Part shown: in pieces, positions 11,699 to 20,814 of the stretch
Position numbering within the stretch: the stretch's first letter is position 1
Layout: each line of letters begins with the position of its first letter
Origin: Acinetobacter haemolyticus
Lineage (GTDB): Bacteria > Pseudomonadota > Gammaproteobacteria > Pseudomonadales > Moraxellaceae
Direction: 5' to 3'
NCBI RefSeq assembly: GCF_900406815.1
Contig: NZ_OVCN01000007.1
Coordinates: 62,001 to 126,000, forward strand
DNA length: 64,000 bases
Notes under the pieces: generated by a model
What the model saw: only the letters and a program-made list of their open reading frames with translations
What the model was told of the DNA's origin: nothing
Databases searched by the model: none
Program-made: the position numbers and the translations under genes

Positions 11699-14656
11699 AT
11701 GAATTTACTTAATATTAAGAATTCTGAATACCATATAGGATCTGAATGGAGAAGATGGGATCTTCATATTCATACACCTGAAAGCCAACTAGGTTCTTCA
11801 TTTATTGGAACCACATGGGAACAATATCTAGATGCTTTAGAAACTAAGACTAAAGAGTTCGATATAGCAGTCATTGGAATAACTGACTATATGACAATTG
11901 ATGGCTACAAAAAAATCTATGAAGCTCTTAACGATACAACCGCCCCTAGATTAAGTTCAGTAAAATTTGTTTTACCAAATATTGAGTTTCGTGCACAGCC
12001 ATCAACAAGTGATGGGAAAGCGTTAAACATCCACTTACTGATAAATCCAGGAGATTCAGACCACATTAATAAAATAGAACGTGCTCTTAGAAATTTAAAA
12101 GTTACCTATAACTCGACACAATATGGTTGCTATAAAGACGACTTAATCTCTTTCGCAAAAGCTCAAAATCCTAGTATTCAGGAACAATTAGCTTATAAGT
12201 TTGGGATAGAACAATTCAAGCCCTCTTATACTGACATTCTGAATTGGATTGATAATGATGCATGGCTTAAAAAAAATTCCTTAATAGGTATTGCAAATGG
12301 AAAAGATGGAATCAGTGGTTTACCAGCGGATGGGTTCTCTTCTGTTAGAGATGAATTAATAAGACAATCTCATTTCATATTTTCTGGGAATCCTAATGAT
12401 AGAAAATATTATTTAGGTCAAAAAAATGGTACTAATTCTCAAGAAATTATAAGAATGTATAAAAGCTTAAAACCATGTTTACATGGTTCTGATGCACACA
12501 CAAAAGATGATCTATTTAGACCTGATCATGATAGATTCTGTTGGATTAAAGCAGACCCCACTTTTGAAGGACTCAAACAAGTACTATGGGAGCCTGATTC
12601 AAGAGTAAAAATAAGTAATATACGACCTCAACCCTCTAATTTAAGTAAAATAATTACCAAAATTAAAATTGATAATCACAACGGTTGGTTCTCTCAAGAA
12701 ATATTAAACCTCAATTCTGGTCTCATTTCTGTGATAGGCGAAAAAGGAGCTGGAAAAACAGCAATTGCTGATCTTATTGCGTTTGCTGGCGGTGTTCCAT
12801 TAGATACTAAATCGCAAGCTTCGTTTATTAATAAAGGTAAACGTCATTTATCTGATGTAAAAATCGAGCTTACTTGGGGGAATGGTGAAGTATCGACTGG
12901 TATACTTCCCAATAATGCACCATCACTTCCTAAACCTTTAGTCCGTTATTTATCTCAAGATTTTGTAGAAAGACTTTGTTCTAATGATCATCAAGGGAAT
13001 GAATTACAAAAAGCAATTGAAGAGGTAGTTTTCAACCATCTAGATGAAGATCTAAAAGAAGATTACTCCTCATTCGAAGAGCTTCGCTCTGCAAGAGAAG
13101 CAGCATCACAATCTAGACAGAATGAATTCCGTGGTCGAATTGTTGCATTAAATAGAGAAATTGAACGATTACATTTTACTGTTATCCAAAAAACTGAAAA
13201 GCAGTTAACGTTAGAATCAATTAAAAAGCAAATTATCGATTTCAAATCTCAATTACCAGCATTAACTCAAACTGCAGATGAGGCAATATTAAAGTTATTA
13301 GAAAAGGAACAACTCAATTTAAAAGAGCAAGAATTATGTTTATCTAAACTGAATCGCTCAAAACGATATATTGATGAACTTTTAAAAACCTATAAAAACT
13401 TAAAAGAAAAGACAGATCATCAAATTGACCAATTAATAGCAGGTGCACAAGAACATGAAATTATCCGAAATCTAGACTTCAAGAATCTAAAGCCTTTCTG
13501 GAATCCAAATATTGAATTTATTCTAGAACAAAACTCTATAAGAATTAATGAAGAAATTCAGAAAATTAAAGGCAATGAAATTAGCCATAACCCCACTGGA
13601 AGTACCCTCTTTGACATTCAAAAACGTATCATAGATTACCAACAAAAGTTGAGTAACGATGAAATAAATCGTAGAAGATTACTAGATCTTCAAAAACAAA
13701 TTAATGATATCGAGCAAACTGAGAAAAGGTTAGAAAAAGAGATACAAGACATAGATCAGAAAATTTTACCTTCAATAACTGAGCACACTGTTGAAAGACA
13801 GCGTATTTATTTGAAATATTTTGAAGCTTTGGCTGAAGATCTCAATGGCTTAAAAGAGCTATATGCGCCTATGCAAAAACAATTAGCATCGTTTGGCACA
13901 GATATGACATTCGAACTTTCAGCTGGCTATAAAATCAATCGTCAAGAATGGGTTGATAAAATAGTTAAATTTTTCGATGGTAGAAAGCCCTATGCCTTAG
14001 TAAAAAAAGAAGAAATTGAATCTTTCATTGTTGAAAAAATTATTCCAGCCTGGGAAAGCAATGATAAAAATCAAATATCTCAAGTCCTTTCTGATTTTAA
14101 TCAGAAAGTTTCACCTTTTGATTTCATGCAGAATTGTGCAGCTCCTAGCCTAAAGTTAAGTGAACTATTTGATTGGATGTTCTCTACTGATCATATTAGT
14201 ACAACATATCGAATTAAGTATGCTGGATCATATCTTGAACACCTTTCTCCAGGTACAAGAGGAATAGCATTATTAGTCTTATACTTATTAATGGACGAAG
14301 ATGATAGACGCCCTTTGATTATTGACCAGCCAGAAGGAAATTTAGATAACTCATCTGTATATTCTCAATTAGTTCCATATATTAGAAAGGCAAAAGAAAA
14401 TCGACAGATTATTATTGTTACTCATAATCCAAACTTAGTAGTAGGCACAGATGCAGAACAAATTATTATTGCATCATCCTCCCGATCACCTAGTCAGGTT
14501 TATCCTCGTATCTCATACTATTCTGGATCTCTTGAACATAATGAATCTGATGAGACTAGCAAAGGTATTAGACAAACAGTATGTATTCTACTCGAAGGTG
14601 GAGATAAAGCGTTTAAGGATAGAGAAGGTAGATATTCCATTCTTCAGCCCATATAA
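11699..14656 (+). CDS. PHP-domain SMC-like ATPase (TrlF/Ppl-type defence protein)
   Basis: This 985-residue protein has an N-terminal PHP phosphoesterase domain, with WDLHIHTPE near residue 20 and HGSDAHTKDD near residue 263. It is followed by an ABC/SMC-type ATPase: Walker A GEKGAGKT at 347-354, a long charged coiled-coil middle (about 440-720), the signature-like LSPGTRG, and Walker B LIIDQPEG at 873-880 with a following THNPN switch histidine. Proteins of this build are known as TrlF-like, and a class called Ppl protects against phage. It starts 7 bp after the endonuclease, so all three genes form one operon ending at a strong terminator. Confidence 0.85.
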   Translation: MNLLNIKNSEYHIGSEWRRWDLHIHTPESQLGSSFIGTTWEQYLDALETKTKEFDIAVIGITDYMTIDGYKKIYEALNDTTAPRLSSVKFVLPNIEFRAQPSTSDGKALNIHLLINPGDSDHINKIERALRNLKVTYNSTQYGCYKDDLISFAKAQNPSIQEQLAYKFGIEQFKPSYTDILNWIDNDAWLKKNSLIGIANGKDGISGLPADGFSSVRDELIRQSHFIFSGNPNDRKYYLGQKNGTNSQEIIRMYKSLKPCLHGSDAHTKDDLFRPDHDRFCWIKADPTFEGLKQVLWEPDSRVKISNIRPQPSNLSKIITKIKIDNHNGWFSQEILNLNSGLISVIGEKGAGKTAIADLIAFAGGVPLDTKSQASFINKGKRHLSDVKIELTWGNGEVSTGILPNNAPSLPKPLVRYLSQDFVERLCSNDHQGNELQKAIEEVVFNHLDEDLKEDYSSFEELRSAREAASQSRQNEFRGRIVALNREIERLHFTVIQKTEKQLTLESIKKQIIDFKSQLPALTQTADEAILKLLEKEQLNLKEQELCLSKLNRSKRYIDELLKTYKNLKEKTDHQIDQLIAGAQEHEIIRNLDFKNLKPFWNPNIEFILEQNSIRINEEIQKIKGNEISHNPTGSTLFDIQKRIIDYQQKLSNDEINRRRLLDLQKQINDIEQTEKRLEKEIQDIDQKILPSITEHTVERQRIYLKYFEALAEDLNGLKELYAPMQKQLASFGTDMTFELSAGYKINRQEWVDKIVKFFDGRKPYALVKKEEIESFIVEKIIPAWESNDKNQISQVLSDFNQKVSPFDFMQNCAAPSLKLSELFDWMFSTDHISTTYRIKYAGSYLEHLSPGTRGIALLVLYLLMDEDDRRPLIIDQPEGNLDNSSVYSQLVPYIRKAKENRQIIIVTHNPNLVVGTDAEQIIIASSSRSPSQVYPRISYYSGSLEHNESDETSKGIRQTVCILLEGGDKAFKDREGRYSILQPI

Positions 14657-14671
14657 GTTGAGTTACAATTA

Positions 14672-14713
14672 ATATAAGTGAGCTATTCATTATAGCTCAC
14701 TTATATTTTATAA
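14672..14713 (+). terminator. Rho-independent terminator of the R-M/PHP-ATPase operon
   Basis: A perfect 15-bp stem (14672-14686 with 14692-14706; arms contain AAGTGAGCTAT and ATAGCTCACTT) with a 5-base loop is followed by TTTATAATTT. It lies 16 bp after the ATPase stop and separates that operon from the next gene. Confidence 0.9.
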
Positions 14714-14821
14714 TTTAAAAACTAGATCTATTTATAAAATATTTATTAAATTAGCTTCTTAAAACTTTCTAGATTAAAGTTATCTTATACTTCAGCACAC
14801 AGCAATAGAGAATTCAGATTT

Positions 14822-16156
14822 ATGGAACTACAAGTTCATGATGTTTGTATCCACATGGATGACAAATGGGATAATATTAAGATTTACTATATAATAAAAA
14901 AAACACAAAGTGAAATTATCCTCTGTACAAATTTACTTACAGAAGAAAACCAGAGAACAATACCACTTGATGACTTTGATAAACTAAGAATATTTCCATT
15001 CTCATTTTTAAGTAATAGTAGACATACTAACTTAAGTATATATATGCAACGAGTTGGTAATTTAATTTGTGCTTTTTTAAATAAGTCTAAATCCTTAACG
15101 CTAAAAAAATTAACTGATCTACTTAATAAGTCTAAATTTTCCCTAAATGTATTAAAGAGCGAATGGATAATTCGCTGTCTGACGGCAGCAAAAATGATTA
15201 TTGCCACTCCTAATAATGAAATAGTTTCTTTTAAAATTTCATCAGCATTTATTGCTATTGAAAATCAAAGAAATTTCTCTGCTTCTATTGCAACAGAATT
15301 AGAAACACTTAGTCAGAGAATTAGGTTCATTAATCAACATGGCCCTACTGTAGGAACCTATCGAGAAACTCTTCTTAAAAACACTCTTAAAAAGCATTTA
15401 CCTGAACGTTATCATGTTGCAACAGGTTTTATTCATGGCGTAGAAAAACAAATAGATATATTAATTTATGATAGAATAGATTATGCACCCATTTTTCGTG
15501 AAGCAGATCTAGTAATTATCCCCCCGGAATCAGTTCGCGCAGTCATCGAGGTTAAAACAAAAATCACACTTAACAACCTTCGGTCAGCCCTAGAATTATT
15601 GAGCCTAGCTTCTTATGTAGATGATAAAAAACCTCCATTTTTCAAAGGAATATTTGCTTTTGAAAGTTCATTACGAGAAGAATCATTATATCATAAGGTT
15701 GCTGATTTTTATTCAGATCTTAATACTATGTCACAAGGTGGGCCAGGAAAACTTATTTGTTTCCCGTTCGAGCATTTAAGTTGTATTTGCGTTCATAATC
15801 AAGCTTTTGCTTATATTAGATATGATAGAAATCGAGATAATAGATTAGTTCCTTTCCTATACTCTAAGCGTAGCGCAACTGGACTTTCCAGCCAAACTAG
15901 TTTTTTTATACAAAATCTTTTAGCTCATTTAAAATTTGGCGGAGTAAAGAAAAGAAAAATCAACTACTTAAACAAGATGCTTGGTGAGGATTCAATTGAT
16001 ACAAGAATAAAAGATCTGCGTGAAGAGGATGATAGCTGGGGAGCATACTTTACATTTGATAATGGATATCAAGAAGAGGGTGACGATGTAATCGAAGAAA
16101 TGGAAAAATTAATTCTTTCTTCTCAAGAATGGATAGATCAAGAAGAGAACTTCTAG
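14822..16156 (+). CDS. DUF6602-like protein, putative PD-(D/E)xK nuclease
   Basis: This 444-residue protein resembles DUF6602 proteins in its central block: GTYRETLLKNTLKKHLPERY, then GFIHG, then QIDILIYD. D212, followed by E243-V-K245 in RAVIEVKT, forms a PD-(D/E)xK-like pair, so a nuclease fold is likely though unproven. The first 150 residues (hydrophilic, possibly a small winged-helix domain) and the acidic C-terminus are not recognised. It is AT-rich like the upstream operon but separated from it by a terminator. The position between defence genes suggests a defence or DNA-processing role. ATG 14822 has no strong ribosome binding site. Confidence 0.6.
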   Translation: MELQVHDVCIHMDDKWDNIKIYYIIKKTQSEIILCTNLLTEENQRTIPLDDFDKLRIFPFSFLSNSRHTNLSIYMQRVGNLICAFLNKSKSLTLKKLTDLLNKSKFSLNVLKSEWIIRCLTAAKMIIATPNNEIVSFKISSAFIAIENQRNFSASIATELETLSQRIRFINQHGPTVGTYRETLLKNTLKKHLPERYHVATGFIHGVEKQIDILIYDRIDYAPIFREADLVIIPPESVRAVIEVKTKITLNNLRSALELLSLASYVDDKKPPFFKGIFAFESSLREESLYHKVADFYSDLNTMSQGGPGKLICFPFEHLSCICVHNQAFAYIRYDRNRDNRLVPFLYSKRSATGLSSQTSFFIQNLLAHLKFGGVKKRKINYLNKMLGEDSIDTRIKDLREEDDSWGAYFTFDNGYQEEGDDVIEEMEKLILSSQEWIDQEENF

Positions 16157-16330
16157 ATTAAATAACTTCAGTCTCTAATAAATAGACTTTCATTAAAAAA
16201 ATAAGATTTACCTGATATTTATTAGAAGACTGATAGTGATAAAAACTAAATACCACCTAAAATTAATGTAAAATTTATAATCATTTATGAATCTCAAATT
16301 ATTAAAAAACATTTTTAATTTTAGGGCAAT

Positions 16331-19063
16331 ATGAATATCCAACCAAGTTTACTCAGCTTCATTTTTGCAGGTTCCAGCAAATGGCGACTCAACTATACAT
16401 TTCCTGAGCTGGTACTTGAACTGGATACCAGAACCATAAAGCTCAATACTGAACAGGTACTGGAAACGCATATCCAGAAAGGCTGGATATGGTCATCATT
16501 GACACTCAAAACCGTTGATCAAAACTTTCAGTTCAAGGGCATGTTTAACACACAGGCTGAACAGTTTCAAACTGAAATCCGCAATGATGCAGAATTCCTG
16601 AGAAATAAAAGAAACGCTGAAAAGATCAAGGAAACCTTAAAACCGTTCTTACGGGAATATCACAATTTTATCCAGCAAAATATTTACCTATCCCATCACC
16701 TCAGCAAGCTGTTTAGGTCAGATTTATCACAAAGGTCAAAAGCCCCTGTTGAACAGTTTAACAGCCTTATTCAAAGGGATATCTCTTTTGCATTTGAGCC
16801 GCCCCTACAAAACCTGTTTGAGCGATTGCAACAGTTTATTGAATTGCCAGTTGAGGCAAACTATGCCATCGATGCAAAGAATAAGCGTTTTGTTGAAAGT
16901 GAGTTAAAGGTATTTAAGCAGTTCTTTGATCAGGTGGAAAGTACGCCCCTCACCGATGAACAGCGCATTTCCTCCATCATCTTCGAGGACCGTAACCTGT
17001 TGGTTGCTGCAGCTGGTTCAGGGAAAACCTCCACAATTGTTGGAAAGGTAGGCTATGCCCTGTTAACTGGACTCTACAAACCTGAAGAGATTCTGGTTCT
17101 CGCATTCAATAAAAATGCAGGCGAGGAACTCAGTGAACGTATTAACTTTCGATTAAAAGACATTCTCGCCCAGTTTAATACCCGTGTTGAGGCACTTAAT
17201 TTCCACAAGTTCGGCGTTAAGGTGATTGGTAAGGCAACTGGAAAAAGTCCATCAGTTTCCAATGATGCAGGAAAACCCCAATCCCTCCTGAATCGGATTA
17301 TTCAACAACTGATTGAAACAGATCCAGACTTTCAGGCAAAATATCTTTTATTTAAAACGGCCTACCTAAGACCACCCTTGTCTCCCTTTGCATTTAAAAC
17401 TCAAAGTGAATGGGAAAAGGCACACAGACGATCATTTGACAGGTTCAAGGATGGCTTTGAAACCTATCAGGGCGAAATCGTTAAGTCACATGGTGAAAAA
17501 GCCATAGCAAACTGGTTGTACAGTCAGGGGGTTCCCTACCAGTACGAAAGAAACTACGAGCATGACACAGCGAATGAACATCACCGCCAATACAGGCCTG
17601 ACTTTTACCTGCCTGAAATAAACCTGTATCTGGAACACTACGCTGTAGACCAGCACGGCAAGCCACCTGCACACTTTGGACAAAAGTATCTGGATGACAT
17701 GAAGTGGAAATTAGGAATCCATCAACAATATAAAACTGATTTAATCACTACCACCTTTCATGAATTTATTACAGGTTCCATTTTTAGGAAACTGGAACAG
17801 GAGCTTAAATCAAGGGGACAAGTATTCAGGCCACGTACTCTTGCCGAGATCAACTCCAAGGCACAGTCTATCTATGAATATGATGCCAATGAACTTTATG
17901 TCAGTTTTTTAAGTCACTACAAATCCAATCAGGCCAACATTGCGAGCCTATTGGCCAGACCCTCACTCAACCTGCGGGAGAGTCTTTTTTTACAGTTATT
18001 TTCCAAGGTTTACCAACAGTACGACCAGTTATTGAAAAACAGCAAGGAACATGACTTTGATGACCTGCTAATCGAGTCTGCCCAGTTAATCAATGAAAAT
18101 AGATATAAGAGCCCATTCAAGCTCATTATCGTGGATGAGTTTCAGGACACTTCACAGGCCAGAGCCAGACTCATCCTTTCCCTACTGAATCAGGTGCCCG
18201 AAACAAAACTTTTTTGTGTTGGGGACGACTGGCAAGCCATATACCGATTTGCAGGTTCAGACATCAGTATTTTTACCCAATTTGAAAAGGTCTTTGGCTA
18301 TACCAAACAGACACAGCTTACCCAGACATTCCGCTCCAATCAGGGTATTGCCAATGTCGCCAGTGGCTTCATCCAAAAAAATAAGTCCCAGCTTCAAAAA
18401 GTGATCAATGCCGTTGATAAAACCAGCAGCAAAGTAGTTGAGATAAACTTTCTAACAAAGACTCAGGAAATTTATGAATATCTGTTTAAAACCATTATGG
18501 AAATCAATAATGCCAATACGAGTTTAGGTAAAAAGAAATCAATTTATATTTTGGGTCGCTACAAACATCACAAACCAAATCTGGACAGCATTTTGCCCTT
18601 TCTTAGAAATTGCAGCATTGAGTTCAAAACCATCCACTCATCCAAAGGCCTACAAGCAGACTATGTGATTATTTTAGGCTTAAATACTGGCAGTAGTGCA
18701 TTCCCTTCTGAAAAAGAAGATGACCCTCTTATCAACTTAGTCTTGCCACAACCAGAAACACATGCCTATGCTGAAGAACGCCGTCTGTTCTATGTTGCAT
18801 TGACTCGTGCAAAAGAGAAAGTTTTTCTTATTGGTGAACGTAATTCAGTATTCCTAGAGGAAATTATCAAAGACTCAAGCATCAAGGAATTTATTCATAT
18901 ACCTAAAGATGAAAATACGTCCATTAACCATGATATTCCAGAAAAATGGCGATGTCCGAGATGTAATCAGGGACGTATGTGGAAAAGAACAGGACCATAC
19001 GGTGACTTTATGGCTTGTAGCCGTTATTCAGAATGCGGATATACTAAAAGCTTAAAGAAGTAG
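16331..19063 (+). CDS. UvrD/Rep-type helicase (helicase IV-like) with embedded nuclease-like domain
   Basis: The N-terminus (about 1-100) resembles the helicase IV N-terminal domain. Walker A is AAAGSGKT (226-233) and Walker B VDEFQD (601-606); later SF1A motifs include FCVGDDWQAIYRF, TFRSN, IHSSKGLQADYVI and YVALTRAKE. Between the two Walker motifs sits an extra segment of about 200 residues with YRPDFYLPE (D424) and LYLEHY (E435), like the nuclease insert of some UvrD proteins. The C-terminus has a topoisomerase-type C4 zinc finger (C875, C878, C896, C902). At 910 residues it is much longer than E. coli HelD. Composition is visibly less AT-rich than the genes to its left. It could serve defence or element maintenance. 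Confidence 0.82.
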   Translation: MNIQPSLLSFIFAGSSKWRLNYTFPELVLELDTRTIKLNTEQVLETHIQKGWIWSSLTLKTVDQNFQFKGMFNTQAEQFQTEIRNDAEFLRNKRNAEKIKETLKPFLREYHNFIQQNIYLSHHLSKLFRSDLSQRSKAPVEQFNSLIQRDISFAFEPPLQNLFERLQQFIELPVEANYAIDAKNKRFVESELKVFKQFFDQVESTPLTDEQRISSIIFEDRNLLVAAAGSGKTSTIVGKVGYALLTGLYKPEEILVLAFNKNAGEELSERINFRLKDILAQFNTRVEALNFHKFGVKVIGKATGKSPSVSNDAGKPQSLLNRIIQQLIETDPDFQAKYLLFKTAYLRPPLSPFAFKTQSEWEKAHRRSFDRFKDGFETYQGEIVKSHGEKAIANWLYSQGVPYQYERNYEHDTANEHHRQYRPDFYLPEINLYLEHYAVDQHGKPPAHFGQKYLDDMKWKLGIHQQYKTDLITTTFHEFITGSIFRKLEQELKSRGQVFRPRTLAEINSKAQSIYEYDANELYVSFLSHYKSNQANIASLLARPSLNLRESLFLQLFSKVYQQYDQLLKNSKEHDFDDLLIESAQLINENRYKSPFKLIIVDEFQDTSQARARLILSLLNQVPETKLFCVGDDWQAIYRFAGSDISIFTQFEKVFGYTKQTQLTQTFRSNQGIANVASGFIQKNKSQLQKVINAVDKTSSKVVEINFLTKTQEIYEYLFKTIMEINNANTSLGKKKSIYILGRYKHHKPNLDSILPFLRNCSIEFKTIHSSKGLQADYVIILGLNTGSSAFPSEKEDDPLINLVLPQPETHAYAEERRLFYVALTRAKEKVFLIGERNSVFLEEIIKDSSIKEFIHIPKDENTSINHDIPEKWRCPRCNQGRMWKRTGPYGDFMACSRYSECGYTKSLKK

Positions 19064-19070
19064 TTTTGAT

Positions 19071-19105
19071 AAAAGACTCCTCATTTAAACGAAAGAGTCT
19101 TTTTT
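19071..19105. terminator. Bidirectional terminator after helicase gene
   Basis: AAAAGACTC (19071-19079) pairs with GAGTCTTTT (19095-19103) and is followed by more T on the plus strand. A T-rich tract also follows on the minus strand. It separates convergent genes. Confidence 0.8.
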
Positions 19106-19109
19106 AAAT

Positions 19110-19454
19110 TTATGCTGCTGACAGAAACATTCCATTGGCCGCGCTTGCACCTGAAATCAAAAGCTTGCCAGCAAACATTCCACCACCTCCAGCAGACATA
19201 GCACCACCACCAACTGCGGCAAGGGAGGCATTTGTCAAGGCTGCACCATGTAATGAGCTAATTGCAATACCTGTACTCGCTTTACCTAGAAATCCCCATG
19301 CACCAAGTACGGAGGCAAAGGCAGGTGCAAGAATGTATCCAGTCACAGAACAAACTACTGTTGTAGCGACAACCTTGATAGACTTCCGATATTTGGTATA
19401 AACGGATTGACAGAAAAGTTTAAAACGATTGAAAAGATTTTTAAAAAAGTTCAT
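19110..19454 (-). CDS. Small glycine/alanine-rich membrane protein
   Basis: The 114 residues start with a basic amphipathic stretch, then a hydrophobic segment (VVATTVVCSVTGYILAPAF), then a glycine- and alanine-rich tail (AAVGGGAMSAGGGGMFAGK) like the glycine-zipper helices of membrane-active proteins. AGGA lies seven bases before the ATG. No family is named with confidence. It may insert in the inner membrane; a pore-forming or immunity-type role is speculation. Confidence 0.55.
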   Translation of the reverse strand: MNFFKNLFNRFKLFCQSVYTKYRKSIKVVATTVVCSVTGYILAPAFASVLGAWGFLGKASTGIAISSLHGAALTNASLAAVGGGAMSAGGGGMFAGKLLISGASAANGMFLSAA

Positions 19455-19650
19455 ATTTTGTTCCTAGTTACTCATTAATAATTAAAAGCTTACTGTTATT
19501 ATTGGTTAGCTTTTCTTTAGGCAATGAAAATTATGCCTAATACATCACTATTTAAGGTTTTCATTTTTCTTTTTCAAGCCTAAAACTATAATTTTTGAGA
19601 ATCTTCCTCTACATAAGGGTTTTTATAAATGAAAAAAATAAGACCAACCT

Positions 19651-19685
19651 AATAAAAAACTCTCTATCTTTAAGAGACAGAGAGT
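19651..19685 (-). terminator. Terminator of the directionality-factor-like gene
   Basis: ACTCTCT (19659-19665) pairs with AGAGAGT (19679-19685), and on the minus strand the stem is followed by TTTTTTATT. It lies just after the stop of the minus-strand gene ending at 19692. The rest of 19455-19691 holds no gene. Confidence 0.75.
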
Positions 19686-19691
19686 AATTAT

Positions 19692-20588
19692 TCAATTCAA
19701 AGCCTGAACCGACTGCTGTAACCCTTTCTGAATGTCCTCAACATGGCTCAAGTCATGGGTTTGTTGAGACTGTTCTGATCTTGATTCATCAATGTAAAAC
19801 TCCTCAACAATATCCAAGCCCTCTTCATCTCCAACTTCAAAACTGGCATTCCCATAACCCTGCCTCGCGACATGATCTAAAGCCTCCTGATAAAACCCTG
19901 ATGTTTTACTTTGCTCATCGATTTGCTTAGCTGAAGTAATCGCTTCTCGCAAATTAATACCATCACGTAAAGTTAAATCCACGTAATAGATTGGAGTACG
20001 GTAGCTTTGTGTCGTGCTTTTCCCACGTAAGGTCAGTTGCAATGGCAGACATGACAGTAAATCACCAGAAGCGGCATGGTAGTAACGAAGCCGTGCTGCC
20101 AAAGTCCGGATGCTATTAAAACCTGTAGTTCTAAAGATGAATGTACCCAACTCATCTGACTCATCCAGATTCACGTAAAGTCTGCCGTAAGGCTTACACT
20201 GTCCGCCTTGAGCCAAAGGGCATAAATCAGGTGATGGGCATGGATGTTGTTCAACCCCGTTTTGTCCAAGTCGCTGACAGGTTTCACCATTACCAGTACA
20301 GATGGGTCGGCCAGTTTGTCGATCAAACAAGGTGTACTCCGCTCGTAGATTCAGTTCAGGATCATTAAAAATCATACGGACTGGAATAGTTCTGAGTTTC
20401 TGGTTTTGTGCCTTAGCACGTAACTGCTCATCTAATGGATGTTTTACCCAGCCATCTTTATTTTGAATTTGACTGGTAATCGTAAATTGGTCATCTTTTT
20501 CAGGTATACGTTTGCCATTTTTCTCGACGATCTTACCGATACTGATACGACCTAATACAGGTGGTGTGATTGCTAAACCTTTAATCAT
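19692..20588 (-). CDS. Recombination-directionality-factor-like / putative metal-binding protein
   Basis: This protein of about 298 residues is of a type carried by many integrative elements and annotated either as a metal-binding hydrolase or a recombination directionality factor. A cysteine cluster (CTGNGETC, CPSPDLC, CKPYG) suggests a bound metal. I chose ATG 20588 (MIKGLAITPP), which has GAGG eight bases upstream; an in-frame ATG 25 codons earlier has none. If it is a directionality factor, it would bias the integrase towards excision, but it lies 13 kb from the integrase. The function is uncertain. Confidence 0.6.
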   Translation of the reverse strand: MIKGLAITPPVLGRISIGKIVEKNGKRIPEKDDQFTITSQIQNKDGWVKHPLDEQLRAKAQNQKLRTIPVRMIFNDPELNLRAEYTLFDRQTGRPICTGNGETCQRLGQNGVEQHPCPSPDLCPLAQGGQCKPYGRLYVNLDESDELGTFIFRTTGFNSIRTLAARLRYYHAASGDLLSCLPLQLTLRGKSTTQSYRTPIYYVDLTLRDGINLREAITSAKQIDEQSKTSGFYQEALDHVARQGYGNASFEVGDEEGLDIVEEFYIDESRSEQSQQTHDLSHVEDIQKGLQQSVQALN

Positions 20589-20669
20589 TTTATTTTCCTC
20601 TACGGTAATTTTTAACGATTGCCCCTTTGATATGTGTAAGAAGCAAATATTTTTTAAATGCATAAATTC

Positions 20670-20747
20670 AGCGCAGAACAGTCCATTTAGTCGTCAGTAA
20701 GTACTTCACGGTACTTGCTGGCGACGGGGGCTGTTTTGCGCTTTTTT
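20670..20747. ncRNA. Long two-stem hairpin with T run, candidate structured RNA
   Basis: An outer 12-bp stem (AGCGCAGAACAG 20670-20681 with CTGTTTTGCGCT 20731-20742) encloses an inner 15-bp stem (20690-20704 with 20711-20725), with only G-T wobbles as imperfections. TTTTTT follows on the plus strand, as in an intrinsic terminator. On the minus strand it would be a leader some 80 bp upstream of the 20588 start. No protein fits. It could be a small RNA, a leader element or a protein-binding DNA cruciform. Confidence 0.5.
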
Positions 20748-20814
20748 GATGAAATGGGATTTGGAGAAGTGACGTGGAATTTCTGTAGGATTTGCTTAGG
20801 CTAATTAACTTGGC

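Noticed and set aside
17481..17683. Two minus-strand frames inside the helicase gene
   Set aside because: They are shadows of the helicase coding frame, which has clear motifs across this segment.
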